Positions 1-8,977 of a DNA stretch of 64,000 nt are shown in pieces. The stretch lies in assembly GCF_030253575.1 (NCBI RefSeq), contig NC_080560.1, forward strand, positions 32,601,501 to 32,665,500, read 5' to 3'. A program made the translations under genes and the position numbers. Numbering within the stretch: the stretch's first letter is position 1; each line of letters begins with the position of its first letter. Origin of the DNA: Rhododendron vialii (Eukaryota; Streptophyta; Magnoliopsida; Ericales; Ericaceae). The notes under the pieces were generated by a model, which saw only the letters and a program-made list of their open reading frames with translations, was not told the DNA's origin and made no database searches.

Positions 1-442
1 AGTCAAGCAAATTCTCAGACCAAATTGAATATGTAACATTCACTACCAACATTATGAACAGGGAATTACCTGCAAAGTACATACATTTAGATATATCGAA
101 TATGCAACACAGGAAATGCGGGGCTCACAAAAAGGCATTTTATAAGAATGACAAAGATTGCTTTGATCCAATGATTGTGGTGGTAGTGCCTTTGGGGGCG
201 GATTATAACTACCATATATATGAAAATGTATTGCTGCAATGGAACCAAGTCACATCAGGAAGTACCAAGACCCATGAGCACAGACCTCTAAACTGCAGGC
301 AACTCATCCAATCAAACATAGAATATAGTCTATTGTAAAACAAAGTATCAGAACTTCAGTTGTATCAAAAGATGAACGAATTCAACAAATCTCTGAAAGC
401 AGAAATGTCAATACTTTGAGGTGTCTGAACCCAAGAATATAC

Positions 443-2842
443 CTTAATAGTAGCTGTCTCAGATTTCACTACTTGCCGATTGAGCATCTGCATAGAAGAA
501 CTCCATAAGTAAAGAACTTTAAAGATATTTTTTCCACAAAACTTCAGAAAAAAAAAAAATCAAGCCATTAGTAGGATGTGAGATCTGGATGAGCTTAGTT
601 GGAATGGGTGAGGCCGCCACTGTATCAGCAAAGAGCGCATAGCTATCTCCAATAAAAAACTTAAAGATGAGAGAAGACTCCACGAATGAAAAGTACAATC
701 ATGTACGGATAAAACTGCAATCTCACTATGGTTACAGACTTACCTTTTTCCATGTGACTTGAAATATAAACTCAAAATTGTCATTGTTTTTTTTTTATTA
801 AGAAAAATAGTCATTGTTTCCGCAAAGGTAAACAAAAAAACAAAAGAAAAAAAGTGCAAACATTCTTCTACAAACCAAAAGCTATAAAAACATGTAAATG
901 AAGTCAAATATAGTACATAACAACTAAACTCATGCACTTTCAAATTGAATAAAACTGGGCCAACATTCAGTCTTAACCTATAAGGAGAGTATCTTCAAGT
1001 AAGTACTTCAAATACAAAATAGGCAACTTTTCAGAAGCACCAAACCCATGAAGATGGACAAAACAACTAGGAATGAAGAAATTAAGTTGAACTTATCTGA
1101 TGAAGAAAGTCGGTTTTTGTGTTTTGATAGACAGCGACTGTTATAACTTAAGAAGGCATTCTTTTCATTCCAAACACAAAAAAATATTTCCACAGAAATG
1201 CGCATTCCACACGAGACAACCTTTCGATCACCTGATGGAAAGTGCAATTGGAAATGACATCCTCGGGGTTGGATCTCACCAGACTGCACTTCGTTGTTCC
1301 TACAAAAAGAGCAGGCACAAAATAAATTGATAGAGCAACTAACCTTACCACAATTAACATCCTCATGCCCATAGGTGTGTAGAATAGCTACCTCTCATTA
1401 CAATGTGGACACTCAAATGCTGATAGCAGAATCTGCAAGTAAAGATATTTTTTACAAGAGAGATAAGACCTTCGCAAAATATTACAACAATTCAATACAT
1501 GAAACCTTTCAAACGAAAATAAAATCAACTGTCACATGTCGTGAGCAATAGAAACGTCAACCCATCTGGATTGATTGCCAAAGCTTAGCCCTTCATAAAA
1601 CCATCTACCTTTGCAAATAATTTTACAACTAAGATACTAGTAGTGACAATCATAAAGACATCAAATCTCCCAACTGGACAATATCATAAAGTTCAAAAAA
1701 CTTACCTTTCTAAAGTATGGAATTGATGTTAATAAGAACCTTGTTATCCCCTGTTAACACCACCACGCCAGAAAAATTCAATCAATCACAATCCCTAGAA
1801 GAAAACTGAATGCATATACAAAAGCTATATTTTCACTTGAGCATCTCAACTCCGTAATGGTACATTTGTATTGCATATGTGCCCAGCAGATAACACAACA
1901 CTTAAAAAATACACCAAGCCCAGTTACGAAAACGTCAAAATGATAGCCAATACACAACCAACGTGCAACAATACATCTGAGGACATAGACAGAAAATGCA
2001 CCACAGAAAGAGAACATTACTGTTGAGTTTCACGCACACTATATTTCTATGATCTCCCTCTTGGCCTCTTCTAATATCACTAGACAAATGCATACTATGT
2101 AATGATGAATGGTCGTGTTTAGCAAAGTGCCCTAAACAAGGACAAACATTTTTTGTCAAATGACCAAACTACTCCAGTTCTTATAAACAAACAACATTGC
2201 AATTGGATGAGAATTAAACTAAACTAAAAATACAAATGTTCTACAAATTTCAGAATCAAACTGTTAAAAATTGGATAAAATGTCATTAACTAGAACGAAC
2301 AAAAAACGTTCCGTCAAATGCCAGAACCAAAACATTCACATCATGAATCGCAGTTGCATATACTTACGTCCGTTGTGGCGAAAACAGCTTCCCCACACAT
2401 ACAACTGAAAAAAAAATCACATCATGAACCGCACTTGCATATACGTACGTACGTTGTACCCGTCTTCGAGGAAAAACTCCTTGTATATATTTACACATAT
2501 ACAACTGAAAAAATCTCACCGGACAGCCACAAACCGGCTTCCCCAGTCCTCTCTCTCTCCCTCACTCTGGTTGTTTTGCATTCGCTGGCCATTTTCGCCG
2601 CAAATTAATTCGCCACAACAACCTGCGAATGCAAAACAACTTGCACGTTGCGGCAAAAACGGACGTAGCCTCTGACACTGGTCACATTAGAGAAGAGAAC
2701 AAGAGAGTATACGTACGTTTTCGCCGCAACGCATACAGAGGCTTTCCGCCTGGTAAAGAGGAGCATCACCGATGTCATCTGCGGATATAGCTTCCACGAC
2801 CGATCTCACGTCCACGACGGAGTCTTTATTCTTGGTTTCCAT
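443..2842 (-). CDS. ZPR1: ZPR1-type zinc-finger protein, 5' five exons (partial, runs off left edge)
   Basis: Five coding exons on the minus strand: 2842-2717, 1750-1706, 1432-1392, 1299-1221 and 487-443. Together they give 112 residues with phases that add up; the 3' part (beginning where the family has IPELDFEIP) lies beyond position 1. The first C4 zinc finger is visible as C36-x2-C39-x25-C65-x2-C68, in ESLCMRCGEN, GITRFLLTSIPYFRK and ILLSAFECPHCNER. It is followed by GEIQPRGC and the NRQVVKSETATIK block, all characteristic of ZPR1. Family knowledge: ZPR1 proteins bind eEF1A and move between cytoplasm and nucleus in growing cells. The start was chosen because it is the first ATG after a typical plant leader and opens METKNKD in frame with the zinc finger. 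The gene is transcribed away from MYB3R. Intron 1 (2716-1751) holds a small duplication. Confidence 0.93.
2337..2510. repeat. Imperfect tandem duplication in ZPR1 intron 1
   Basis: A unit beginning CACATCATGAA and ending ACAACTGAAAAAA occurs twice (from 2337 and from 2418), about 80-95 bp each, with scattered substitutions. It lies inside the first intron of the ZPR1 gene. No function is evident. Confidence 0.7.
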
Positions 2843-2940
2843 CTTTTGGAGCTTCACTGAGAACTGGCAAAGGGTAGGGGTTTAAGATTAGCTAGGGTTT
2901 ACCGATGGGTGACGAGAGGAGATGCGTGTGTATATGTAAT

Positions 2941-3119
2941 GAGAATAAATTCTTTGCTCACAGCCGACGTAAACATTTGTTTTTTTCAAATTAATTGCAT
3001 TGCGCTACGTCATTATGTTTTATCAATTGAGATCACTGTTTTGACACGTGTTGAGATACAATTGATTTGAAAGAAACAAATGTTTACGCTTACGCCGGCT
3101 TTATAAAAAATCTATTCTC
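2941..3119. mobile_element. Mutator-type miniature element next to the ZPR1 start
   Basis: The ends are inverted repeats: GAGAATAAATT near the left end, complementary to AATCTATTCTC at the right. An inner inverted pair is built on CGTAAACATTTGTTT. It is flanked by ATATGTAAT (2932-2940) and GTATGTAAT (3120-3128), a 9-bp duplication with one mismatch. It ends about 100 bp upstream of the ZPR1 ATG, so it lies in the leader or core promoter region. Confidence 0.7.
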
Positions 3120-3529
3120 GTATGTAATTATGTATGTATTGGTGTATGTAATGTATGTATCGTCCTCGTCCAGGAAGGAGAGAGAAACTTATTTCTCTGC
3201 AAACAGGGAGCGGCGTTCCGGCGAACAATCGTCCGAATTTTAAAATAACTATTTACACAAATAATTCTTTTAAAATTCAAACATTTTGAATGCTTGAGAT
3301 TGAACTCGTAAACATTTGACTGAAAACAAGATTTTCTCCGGGAAGAAAGGTGAAGTTTCGAGATGCCGCTGTGAATGCGCGAGAAGGGGGTGAAATCGGT
3401 CCGGTTGAACCGAAGGTCTATTTGGGGAACCAAACCGGGAATTCCGGTTTCAAGATAATTAATCCAAGCCCGACCATCTATTAAGAGACGGTTCAAAATA
3501 AAATACTAGATTCTAAAAAAAAAAATGAA

Positions 3530-3661
3530 GGGAAAATGACGGCTAATGATGTGTTTTGATAATTAATACTTGTCAATAACATACTAAGAACATTTGTTAA
3601 TGCTAAAAATATCCTTGACAGATATTAATTATTAAAACACGTCACGAGCGTTTATTTTCCC
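3530..3661. mobile_element. GGGAAAATGACGG miniature element, copy A
   Basis: A 132-bp hairpin element opening GGGAAAATGACGGC and closing with the complementary arm; both arms contain the TTTTGATAATTAATAC block. The 10-bp direct repeats AAAAAATGAA at both flanks are exact, which fits Mutator-type transposition (9-11 bp). Further copies are at 5968-6100, 40582-40713 and the interrupted 46465-46584/54987-54996. Confidence 0.85.
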
Positions 3662-4019
3662 AAAAAATGAAGAAGAGACTGCCCAAATGGAATAATAGAT
3701 TGTTACAAAATGAAGGAGGAAGCATTTAATAGATGGTCTGGCTTGGTTGTTGTGAAGTTTAAGTGGATAAAAGTTGGTATATATTTCATTTTGCTCCTAA
3801 AAGTAGATTTCATTTTAAAAAATTAGTGAATAAAAATATAATGATGATGTCTTCATAGAGGGTAAATAAGAAAATTGAAGGTAAAAATTAATGTGAACGG
3901 TGATAATGATGATGCATTCTTGATAAGTTGGGATTACGAAGTTGAACACTTAAAAAAGGACAGATTGTTTTTGTGTTTTTGTTTTCTTTGGAAACTAATT
4001 TTGGCCTCAAATCACTTAC

Positions 4020-4285
4020 TATTTTTTTTCCTTTATTCAACTTTTTTTGTATTTGCTAATTTTTCGTCGATTTTTTTAGGAATTATTAGTTCGTTAGGAA
4101 TCTAAAAAGTAACAAATTACAATCGAAACCCAATTTTTTTCAATAAAGACGAAAAAATTATTGGTTTGGTTTTTTGTTTATTTAAAAAAATTAAGTTTTG
4201 ATTATAATTTTTTACTTTTTAGATTCCTTCATGATGAAATATTAATCCACAAAAAAATTGTCAAAGGAGTAGTGAATACTATGAA
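4020..4285. repeat. AT-rich fold-back repeat family, copy 1
   Basis: Shares blocks with 6548-6765, 36290-36470, 39718-40070 and 40730-40910, including GACGAAAAAATT, TTTTTACTTTTTAGATTCCT and ACAAATACGAAAAAA. Most copies are partly palindromic around a centre in TTTTTGTCTTTATTC. Termini were not resolved, so the class is unknown. Confidence 0.65.
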
Positions 4286-4479
4286 AAAATACGAATAAAG
4301 ACAAAAAAAAAAAAAAAACCATTTGACCACCAAAATAGGCTTATGGTGGTATTTCGGTTTACCCCATTAAACAATAATAAGCACTTATTTCGGGGGTCTA
4401 ATTCTGAAAAGTTCAAAAAGTATAAGGAAAAAAGGAAATTTACCAAACAAAACCCTTGTTGCAATTAGAATATTTAAAA

Positions 4480-4803
4480 GGGCGCTGCTATTCGCAGCCC
4501 TCTATTTACTCCCATAGCCCGTTAAAAATTTCCAATTATACTCGACAGTTAGTTACCGAAATTGAGATATATTTTCAGCGTCCAATTACCGAAATATAAT
4601 ATTTTTTTCAACAGATGTTTACCGAAAATGCATGTTCGGCAGTTGTTTACCGAAAGTTGAACATATTTTCGACATGTAGTTATCGAAATATAATCTTGTT
4701 TTCAACAGCAATTTACCGAAATGTTATTTATGATTTTCAACAATCATTTACCAAAATTTAGTGGGCTACGGGAGTAAATAAAGGGATGCGAATAGCGGCG
4801 CCC
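4480..4803. mobile_element. Mutator-type miniature element with internal ACCGAAA repeats
   Basis: The left end GGGCGCTGCTATTCGC matches the complement of the right end GCGAATAGCGGCGCCC, and the inverted repeats extend over about 34 bp. The exact 9-bp duplication TATTTAAAA flanks it (4471-4479 and 4804-4812). The interior is built from several diverged units centred on TTACCGAAA spaced 25-35 bp, with no ORF. Confidence 0.88.
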
Positions 4804-4984
4804 TATTTAAAAAAAACAAAGTGAATATTTTGATACCCAAAAGAGATTGTCAAGATACTACAGTATTAGTTTGGGGGGTTTCCGAATGGAATGCTCATAT
4901 GAATTACACTGGAATATCTATCCTACAACATGCGCACATATTTTTACAAGTGTCTCCATTTATTTAGAACTGCAATGACGCCAT

Positions 4985-5112
4985 GCCCAAATTTGTGTTA
5001 GTGTTAGTATCTGTATCTGTATTTAGTGCTAGTGTTCGTATCCATATCTATATTAGTGTTAGTGGTTCATGTCTGTATTCATATTAGTGTTCATATCCGT
5101 ATCCCGTATCCG
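4985..5112. repeat. Low-complexity GTGTTAGT/ATCTGTATC tract
   Basis: Repeated short units of the type TAGTGTTAGTATC and CATATCCGTATC. A simple-sequence tract without other features. Confidence 0.6.
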
Positions 5113-5182
5113 TGCTTCTTAGGGTATGATTTGCGGCGTGGAGAATAGTTGTGTTTCTGTCTTCGCATGATGAATGAAAAAT

Positions 5183-5463
5183 GAAGGGAAATACTACAAT
5201 ACACATCCCTTATTTTGGTGTGTATCATATGCACCCCCCAAAATGTTATGAATTGTAGAGAAAATGTTACGAATCGTATTGCTAAAAAGTTACGAGATAC
5301 ACCAAAATGTTATGAATCATAATGAAAATGTTATGAATCGTATTGCTGAAAGGTTATGAATTATAGAATAAAAGTTACGAAACACATTAAAATGTTATGA
5401 ATGAATCATAAAATAGGTGCATATGGTACACCATTTTAAGGAGTGTGTATTGTAGACTTTCCC
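5183..5463. mobile_element. Miniature inverted-repeat element with internal TGTTATGAAT repeats
   Basis: The left arm GGGAAATACTACAATACAC pairs with the right arm ending GTGTATTGTAGACTTTCCC. Flanked by exact 9-bp repeats ATGAAAAAT (5174-5182 and 5464-5472). The interior has five or six copies of a unit like AAAATGTTATGAATCGTA. No coding capacity. Confidence 0.8.
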
Positions 5464-5498
5464 ATGAAAAATTACCAGTACTTTAAATGATATCTAGT

Positions 5499-5790
5499 GA
5501 GAACTGCTATATGTACCGATTGATTTGTAGGGAAATCGTACCGACCGGCGGCGCTGGGCCGTCTCCGGCCACCGGACGGCCGATCCGAGCCGTCCAAATT
5601 TTTTTTTAAAAAAAACCCGAGGGGACCGCGTAGGAATCAACGGCATCCGATGTGTGAAGGGTACTTGATCTAAACACCCTATTTTCGTGTATATGACGGC
5701 TCAGATCGGCCGTCCGGTGGCCGGAGACGGCCCAGCGCCGCCGGTCGGTACGATTTCCCTGCAAATCAATCGGTATACATATCATTTCTC
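5499..5790. mobile_element. GC-rich fold-back element, Mutator-type, near-perfect arms
   Basis: Arms of roughly 100 bp are almost exact inverted complements; the core from GGGAAATCGTACCGACCGG through GACGGCCGATC shows only two or three mismatches with its partner at 5690-5775. Flanked by exact 9-bp repeats ATATCTAGT (5490-5498 and 5791-5799). The arms are strongly GC-rich in an AT-rich setting and would form a very stable hairpin if transcribed. Confidence 0.88.
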
Positions 5791-5967
5791 ATATCTAGTT
5801 CTCCTTATTTTACTAGAACTACGAGTTACGAGCTTTTGAAAACCATGGCATGTCACCGGCCAAGGCATCACGGCGTGCCATCTATGGATTCGATTTTTTT
5901 GGCCATGGGCTGTTTAGAAAATAAAACCACATTTGATTATCCGATACGATAACTATCATAAGAGTGA

Positions 5968-6100
5968 GGGAAAATGACGGTCAATAACGTGTTTTGATAA
6001 TTAATACCCGTCGAAGACATGCTGAGAACATTTGTTAATGCTGAAAAATGTCATTGACGGGTATTAATTATCAAAACACGTCCCGAGCCGTCATTTTCTC
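5968..6100. mobile_element. GGGAAAATGACGG miniature element, copy B
   Basis: Same family as 3530-3661: starts GGGAAAATGACGG, has TTTTGATAATTAATACCCG and its complement, and ends near TCATTTTCTC. Flanks share AGAGTGA, a slightly decayed 9-bp duplication. Confidence 0.82.
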
Positions 6101-6547
6101 TGAGAGTGAAGATTGTTTACGGTTGACCTTTATAACCCACATCCAACAATTTATAGAAATTGCCTTGTTATCTTATTAGTTACTAATAATAGTAAATAAC
6201 AGCCGACAAAAATTTTCAGCAGCTTTCTAACCGATATATAAAATACACAAGAAGAAAACTCAAATTAACGGTCGGCATATATTTGAGTTCGTAGCCGTGC
6301 TCGATGCAACATCTCATATTCCCGTGTTGTCTTATTTGCTTGTTTTCCATAAATATCTAATTGACTGCATTCTCTCAGTTTACTTCACTGCAAATTTCTT
6401 TAATCTGGGAATTATGATTTCTAACTGTTCCTTCGTGTAAGCAATAGGTCCAATCTAGCACCGACGTACATGGACATGACACTAAAATTTCGATAGGCAA
6501 ATTTTCGGAACTTGGAAGACACTTTATGTTGGGGACATTTGCAAATG

Positions 6548-6765
6548 AAATATCTAAGACGAAAAAATTGGCTTATTGGCTTGTTTTTGTGTTTATTAAA
6601 AAAAATTAGGTTTCGATTGTAATTTTTTACTTTTTAGATTCCTCTTATCACAATGATGCAATAATCCTCAAAAAATTGATGAAATTCTAACAAATACGAA
6701 AAAAAATTAAATAAGGACAAAAAATAAGTCAGTTGGCTTATTTAGCCGAACGAGGCAATATAGCT
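6548..6765. repeat. AT-rich fold-back repeat family, copy 2
   Basis: Contains GACGAAAAAATTGGCTTATT followed by the ACTTTTTAGATTCCTC and ACAAATACGAAAAAAAATT blocks shared with 39718-40070. Confidence 0.65.
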
Positions 6766-7408
6766 AAGAAATAAAAGAGTATGAACCCTTTTTTTTTTTT
6801 ACTGACATTTTATATGGAAAAATACATTCTTCTTCTTCTTTTTTTAATCTTCTGGAAAAATACCTTTTCATACACCACTTTCTTACATATGCAATTCATA
6901 AAGTATCTTTTACTGTGTACTGAAAACTGTTATATGATGAGTACTTTGAAGCATTAAAAGACATTTTCATAAATAAAAAAAAGTGACATGTAATAATAAT
7001 TTTTGTATGATAATTTTTGACAGAAAATAAAGATGGTCGGTCATATTTAAGAAGTAAAATTCTTATCTACACAAAATGTGTGGACAAATTTTTTTTTCAC
7101 AAATGGTAAGAAGAACACAAGAAGAACATCCGATTACTATTAATTGATGGACCTACAAACCTAATGTGTTATGTGTTACATTAAATGTATGAATGAATGT
7201 GCTCTGACTCAAACCCATAACAACCTATAGGTTGCTATGCTGAATTTTTTGACAACTGATCTAGTACCCCTAAAGATACATAATCAACTTTTACGGTTAT
7301 TTTAAAAATATATATTTACATGGTTGCTATATTAAAAAAATAACCATACTTACAGAGAAATTGAGGTGGATGGCCCCTCAAAAAATGAGGTGGAAAGCTT
7401 GGGAGAAT

Positions 7409-7737
7409 AGAGAAAGTAATTATGTCTTCAAATCTTATATTCAATGAATCAATATCAATAGACATATTTTCAAAATAATGAAGTAATATTTTTTTCTAAT
7501 TAAAACTAACTAAATCTAACAGCGAGGGGAAATTGACACTTGACCGAAAATTGTGAGGGCTTAACAAGTGAAAGAGAAAGTAATTATGTCTTCAAATCTT
7601 ATATTCAATGAATCGATATCAATAGACATGTTTTCAAGATAATGGAGCAATAATATTTTCTTCTGACTAAAACTAACCAATCTAACAGCGAGGGGAAATT
7701 GACACTACCGGAAATGTGAGGGCTCAACAAGTGAAAA
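7409..7737. repeat. 164-bp tandem duplication upstream of MYB3R
   Basis: The segment starting AGAGAAAGTAATTATGTC at 7409 is repeated from 7573 with about 90 percent identity by eye. Both copies contain ATTCAATGAATC and AACAGCGAGGGGAAATTGAC. It lies 130-460 bp upstream of the likely MYB3R leader, so it may duplicate promoter sequence. Confidence 0.85.
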
Positions 7738-7869
7738 TGAAAGTATAAGGGGCAAAGTAACACTAGGTTTAATAAAGCAAAGGATGAAAAGTGTACTTTA
7801 GCCCTTTCTAACCCACCAACGCTAGGTTTAATAACGGCACCAAACGGACAAGTCGTTGGCCCTATTTCC

Positions 7870-8009
7870 ACCTTCCCCTTCCTCTCCAGCTCTCAACGGG
7901 AAGGTTTATTTCGAGCGAAAAGTTTCTCTCTCTAAGCGTTTCTTGGGCTTGAAGGAGCTGAAACTGCCGCGTACCCAACAACCTCGACTTCAACTTCCGC
8001 AAGCACAGG
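7870..8009 (+). other. Likely non-coding first exon (5' UTR) of MYB3R
   Basis: A pyrimidine-rich plant leader (TTTCTCTCTCTAAGCG) ends in a good donor, CACAG|GTAGTTTG, at 8009/8010. It contains no ORF joined to the gene. The matching acceptor is proposed at GTCCAG|GTGATG (8947/8948). The transcription start is inferred only. Confidence 0.55.
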
Positions 8010-8166
8010 TAGTTTGCTTTCGATTCCTTTGAAACAAAATCAATTCTCGTTCGTGCGTTTCTCATCTTATACCCTAACTGCTGCGCATAATTTAAATTCC
8101 TTATGTATGTATTGGGCAGTGCAAATTTAGAACTATTGTTTCGTAAAACTAGGGTTTTTGTTAGGA

Positions 8167-8795
8167 TAGTTGAATGTGTTGGATCTGGTAGTTAATTTCA
8201 GTGTGCGGGTTTGACTTTTTCAGTTGGTATCAATCACTGGAAAATAATTAGGTAATGGAAGGGTTAGGGTTAGGGTGGGTAATATGCTTCTTCTGGTGTT
8301 ATTTCTCCGGCCCGAGGCAAGTGTACTTTATTGTTGGAAGGTGATTATGTGAAAACTTTATATCCAACTCAAAACCAATTGGCAATGAGTGGAGAGGTCC
8401 CTCATGTTATTAAGTGATCACCCACTCCACTCCCAAGCAATGTCGGACTATATTGAAATCACCGTTGATGACGTGGAATCACCGTTGTGTTGAAATTTCT
8501 CTCGTTATACAGGTCCGTAATTCATTGGAACAGTGATATGACGCGTGGTGTCACCGTCCAATTATTAGCCACTGTGTACGCATTACCGAATCCCACAGTG
8601 CAAATGTTATGTTTTGTGGAAGGCATTGGATCGGGTAGTTAATTACTCAATTTCAGTTTTCGGACTTCAATTTTTGCTTGGTATCAATCACTAAGAATAA
8701 ATCAGTAACGGGAGGGTTGGTGTGGGTAATAATGCTTCATCTGGCGTTATTTTTCCGGCTCCAAGCAAGTGTACTTTATGATTGGAGGGTGATAA
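8167..8795. repeat. Duplicated segment inside the MYB3R leader intron
   Basis: 8167-8346 and 8622-8795 are diverged copies in the same order: TTGGATC, GTAGTTAATT, GGTATCAATCACT, GGGTGGGTAATA, GCTTC.TCTGG.GTTATTT and CAAGTGTACTTTAT. The first copy is followed by about 110 bp (8347-8460) with the AACTCAAAACCAATTGGCAA and CACTCCACTCCC type words seen in plant TRIM elements, absent from the second copy. Confidence 0.7.
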
Positions 8796-8950
8796 CACGT
8801 CTCAATGATGAGGTAGATTCACCGTGGTATTGAATTTGCACTTGGTATATTGGTTGGCCTTTGTTTATGGGATTGGTGAGGTGGTGCTTCTGATGAGATT
8901 CAGAAATTAGTTTTCAGCATCGAATGTTGATTAAGGTGATTGTCCAGGTG

Positions 8951-8977
8951 ATGTTAGAAAGGAGATGGCTGAGGTGA
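8951..8977 (+). promoter_or_regulatory. Upstream ORF overlapping the MYB3R start
   Basis: ATG at 8951 opens an 8-codon frame (MLERRWLR) that ends in TGA at 8975-8977, past the MYB3R ATG at 8965 and in a different frame. If the leader splice at 8947/8948 is right, this uORF is in the mRNA and would lower translation of the main frame. Confidence 0.4.

Larger units (their letters stand above)
2843..7869. other. Intergenic space between divergent ZPR1 and MYB3R, packed with small transposons
   Basis: No convincing gene is seen. The 122-codon minus-strand frame at 3128-3496 has no recognisable motif. The interval contains the promoters of both flanking genes and at least six miniature inverted-repeat elements listed separately. 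3662-4020, 6101-6540 and 6770-7400 are AT-rich with nothing recognisable. Confidence 0.8.

Noticed and set aside
1-442. Sixth ZPR1 exon within the left edge
   Set aside because: The expected IPELDFEIP-type coding was sought on the minus strand and not found; only intron sequence is present.
3128-3496. 122-codon minus-strand frame
   Set aside because: Longest frame in the left intergenic region, but with no recognisable motif and AT-rich composition; probably chance or old repeat.
5499-5790. Strong hairpin as a microRNA precursor
   Set aside because: The flanking 9-bp duplication and symmetric ends identify a transposon; small RNAs may still arise, but the sequence alone does not support a MIR gene.
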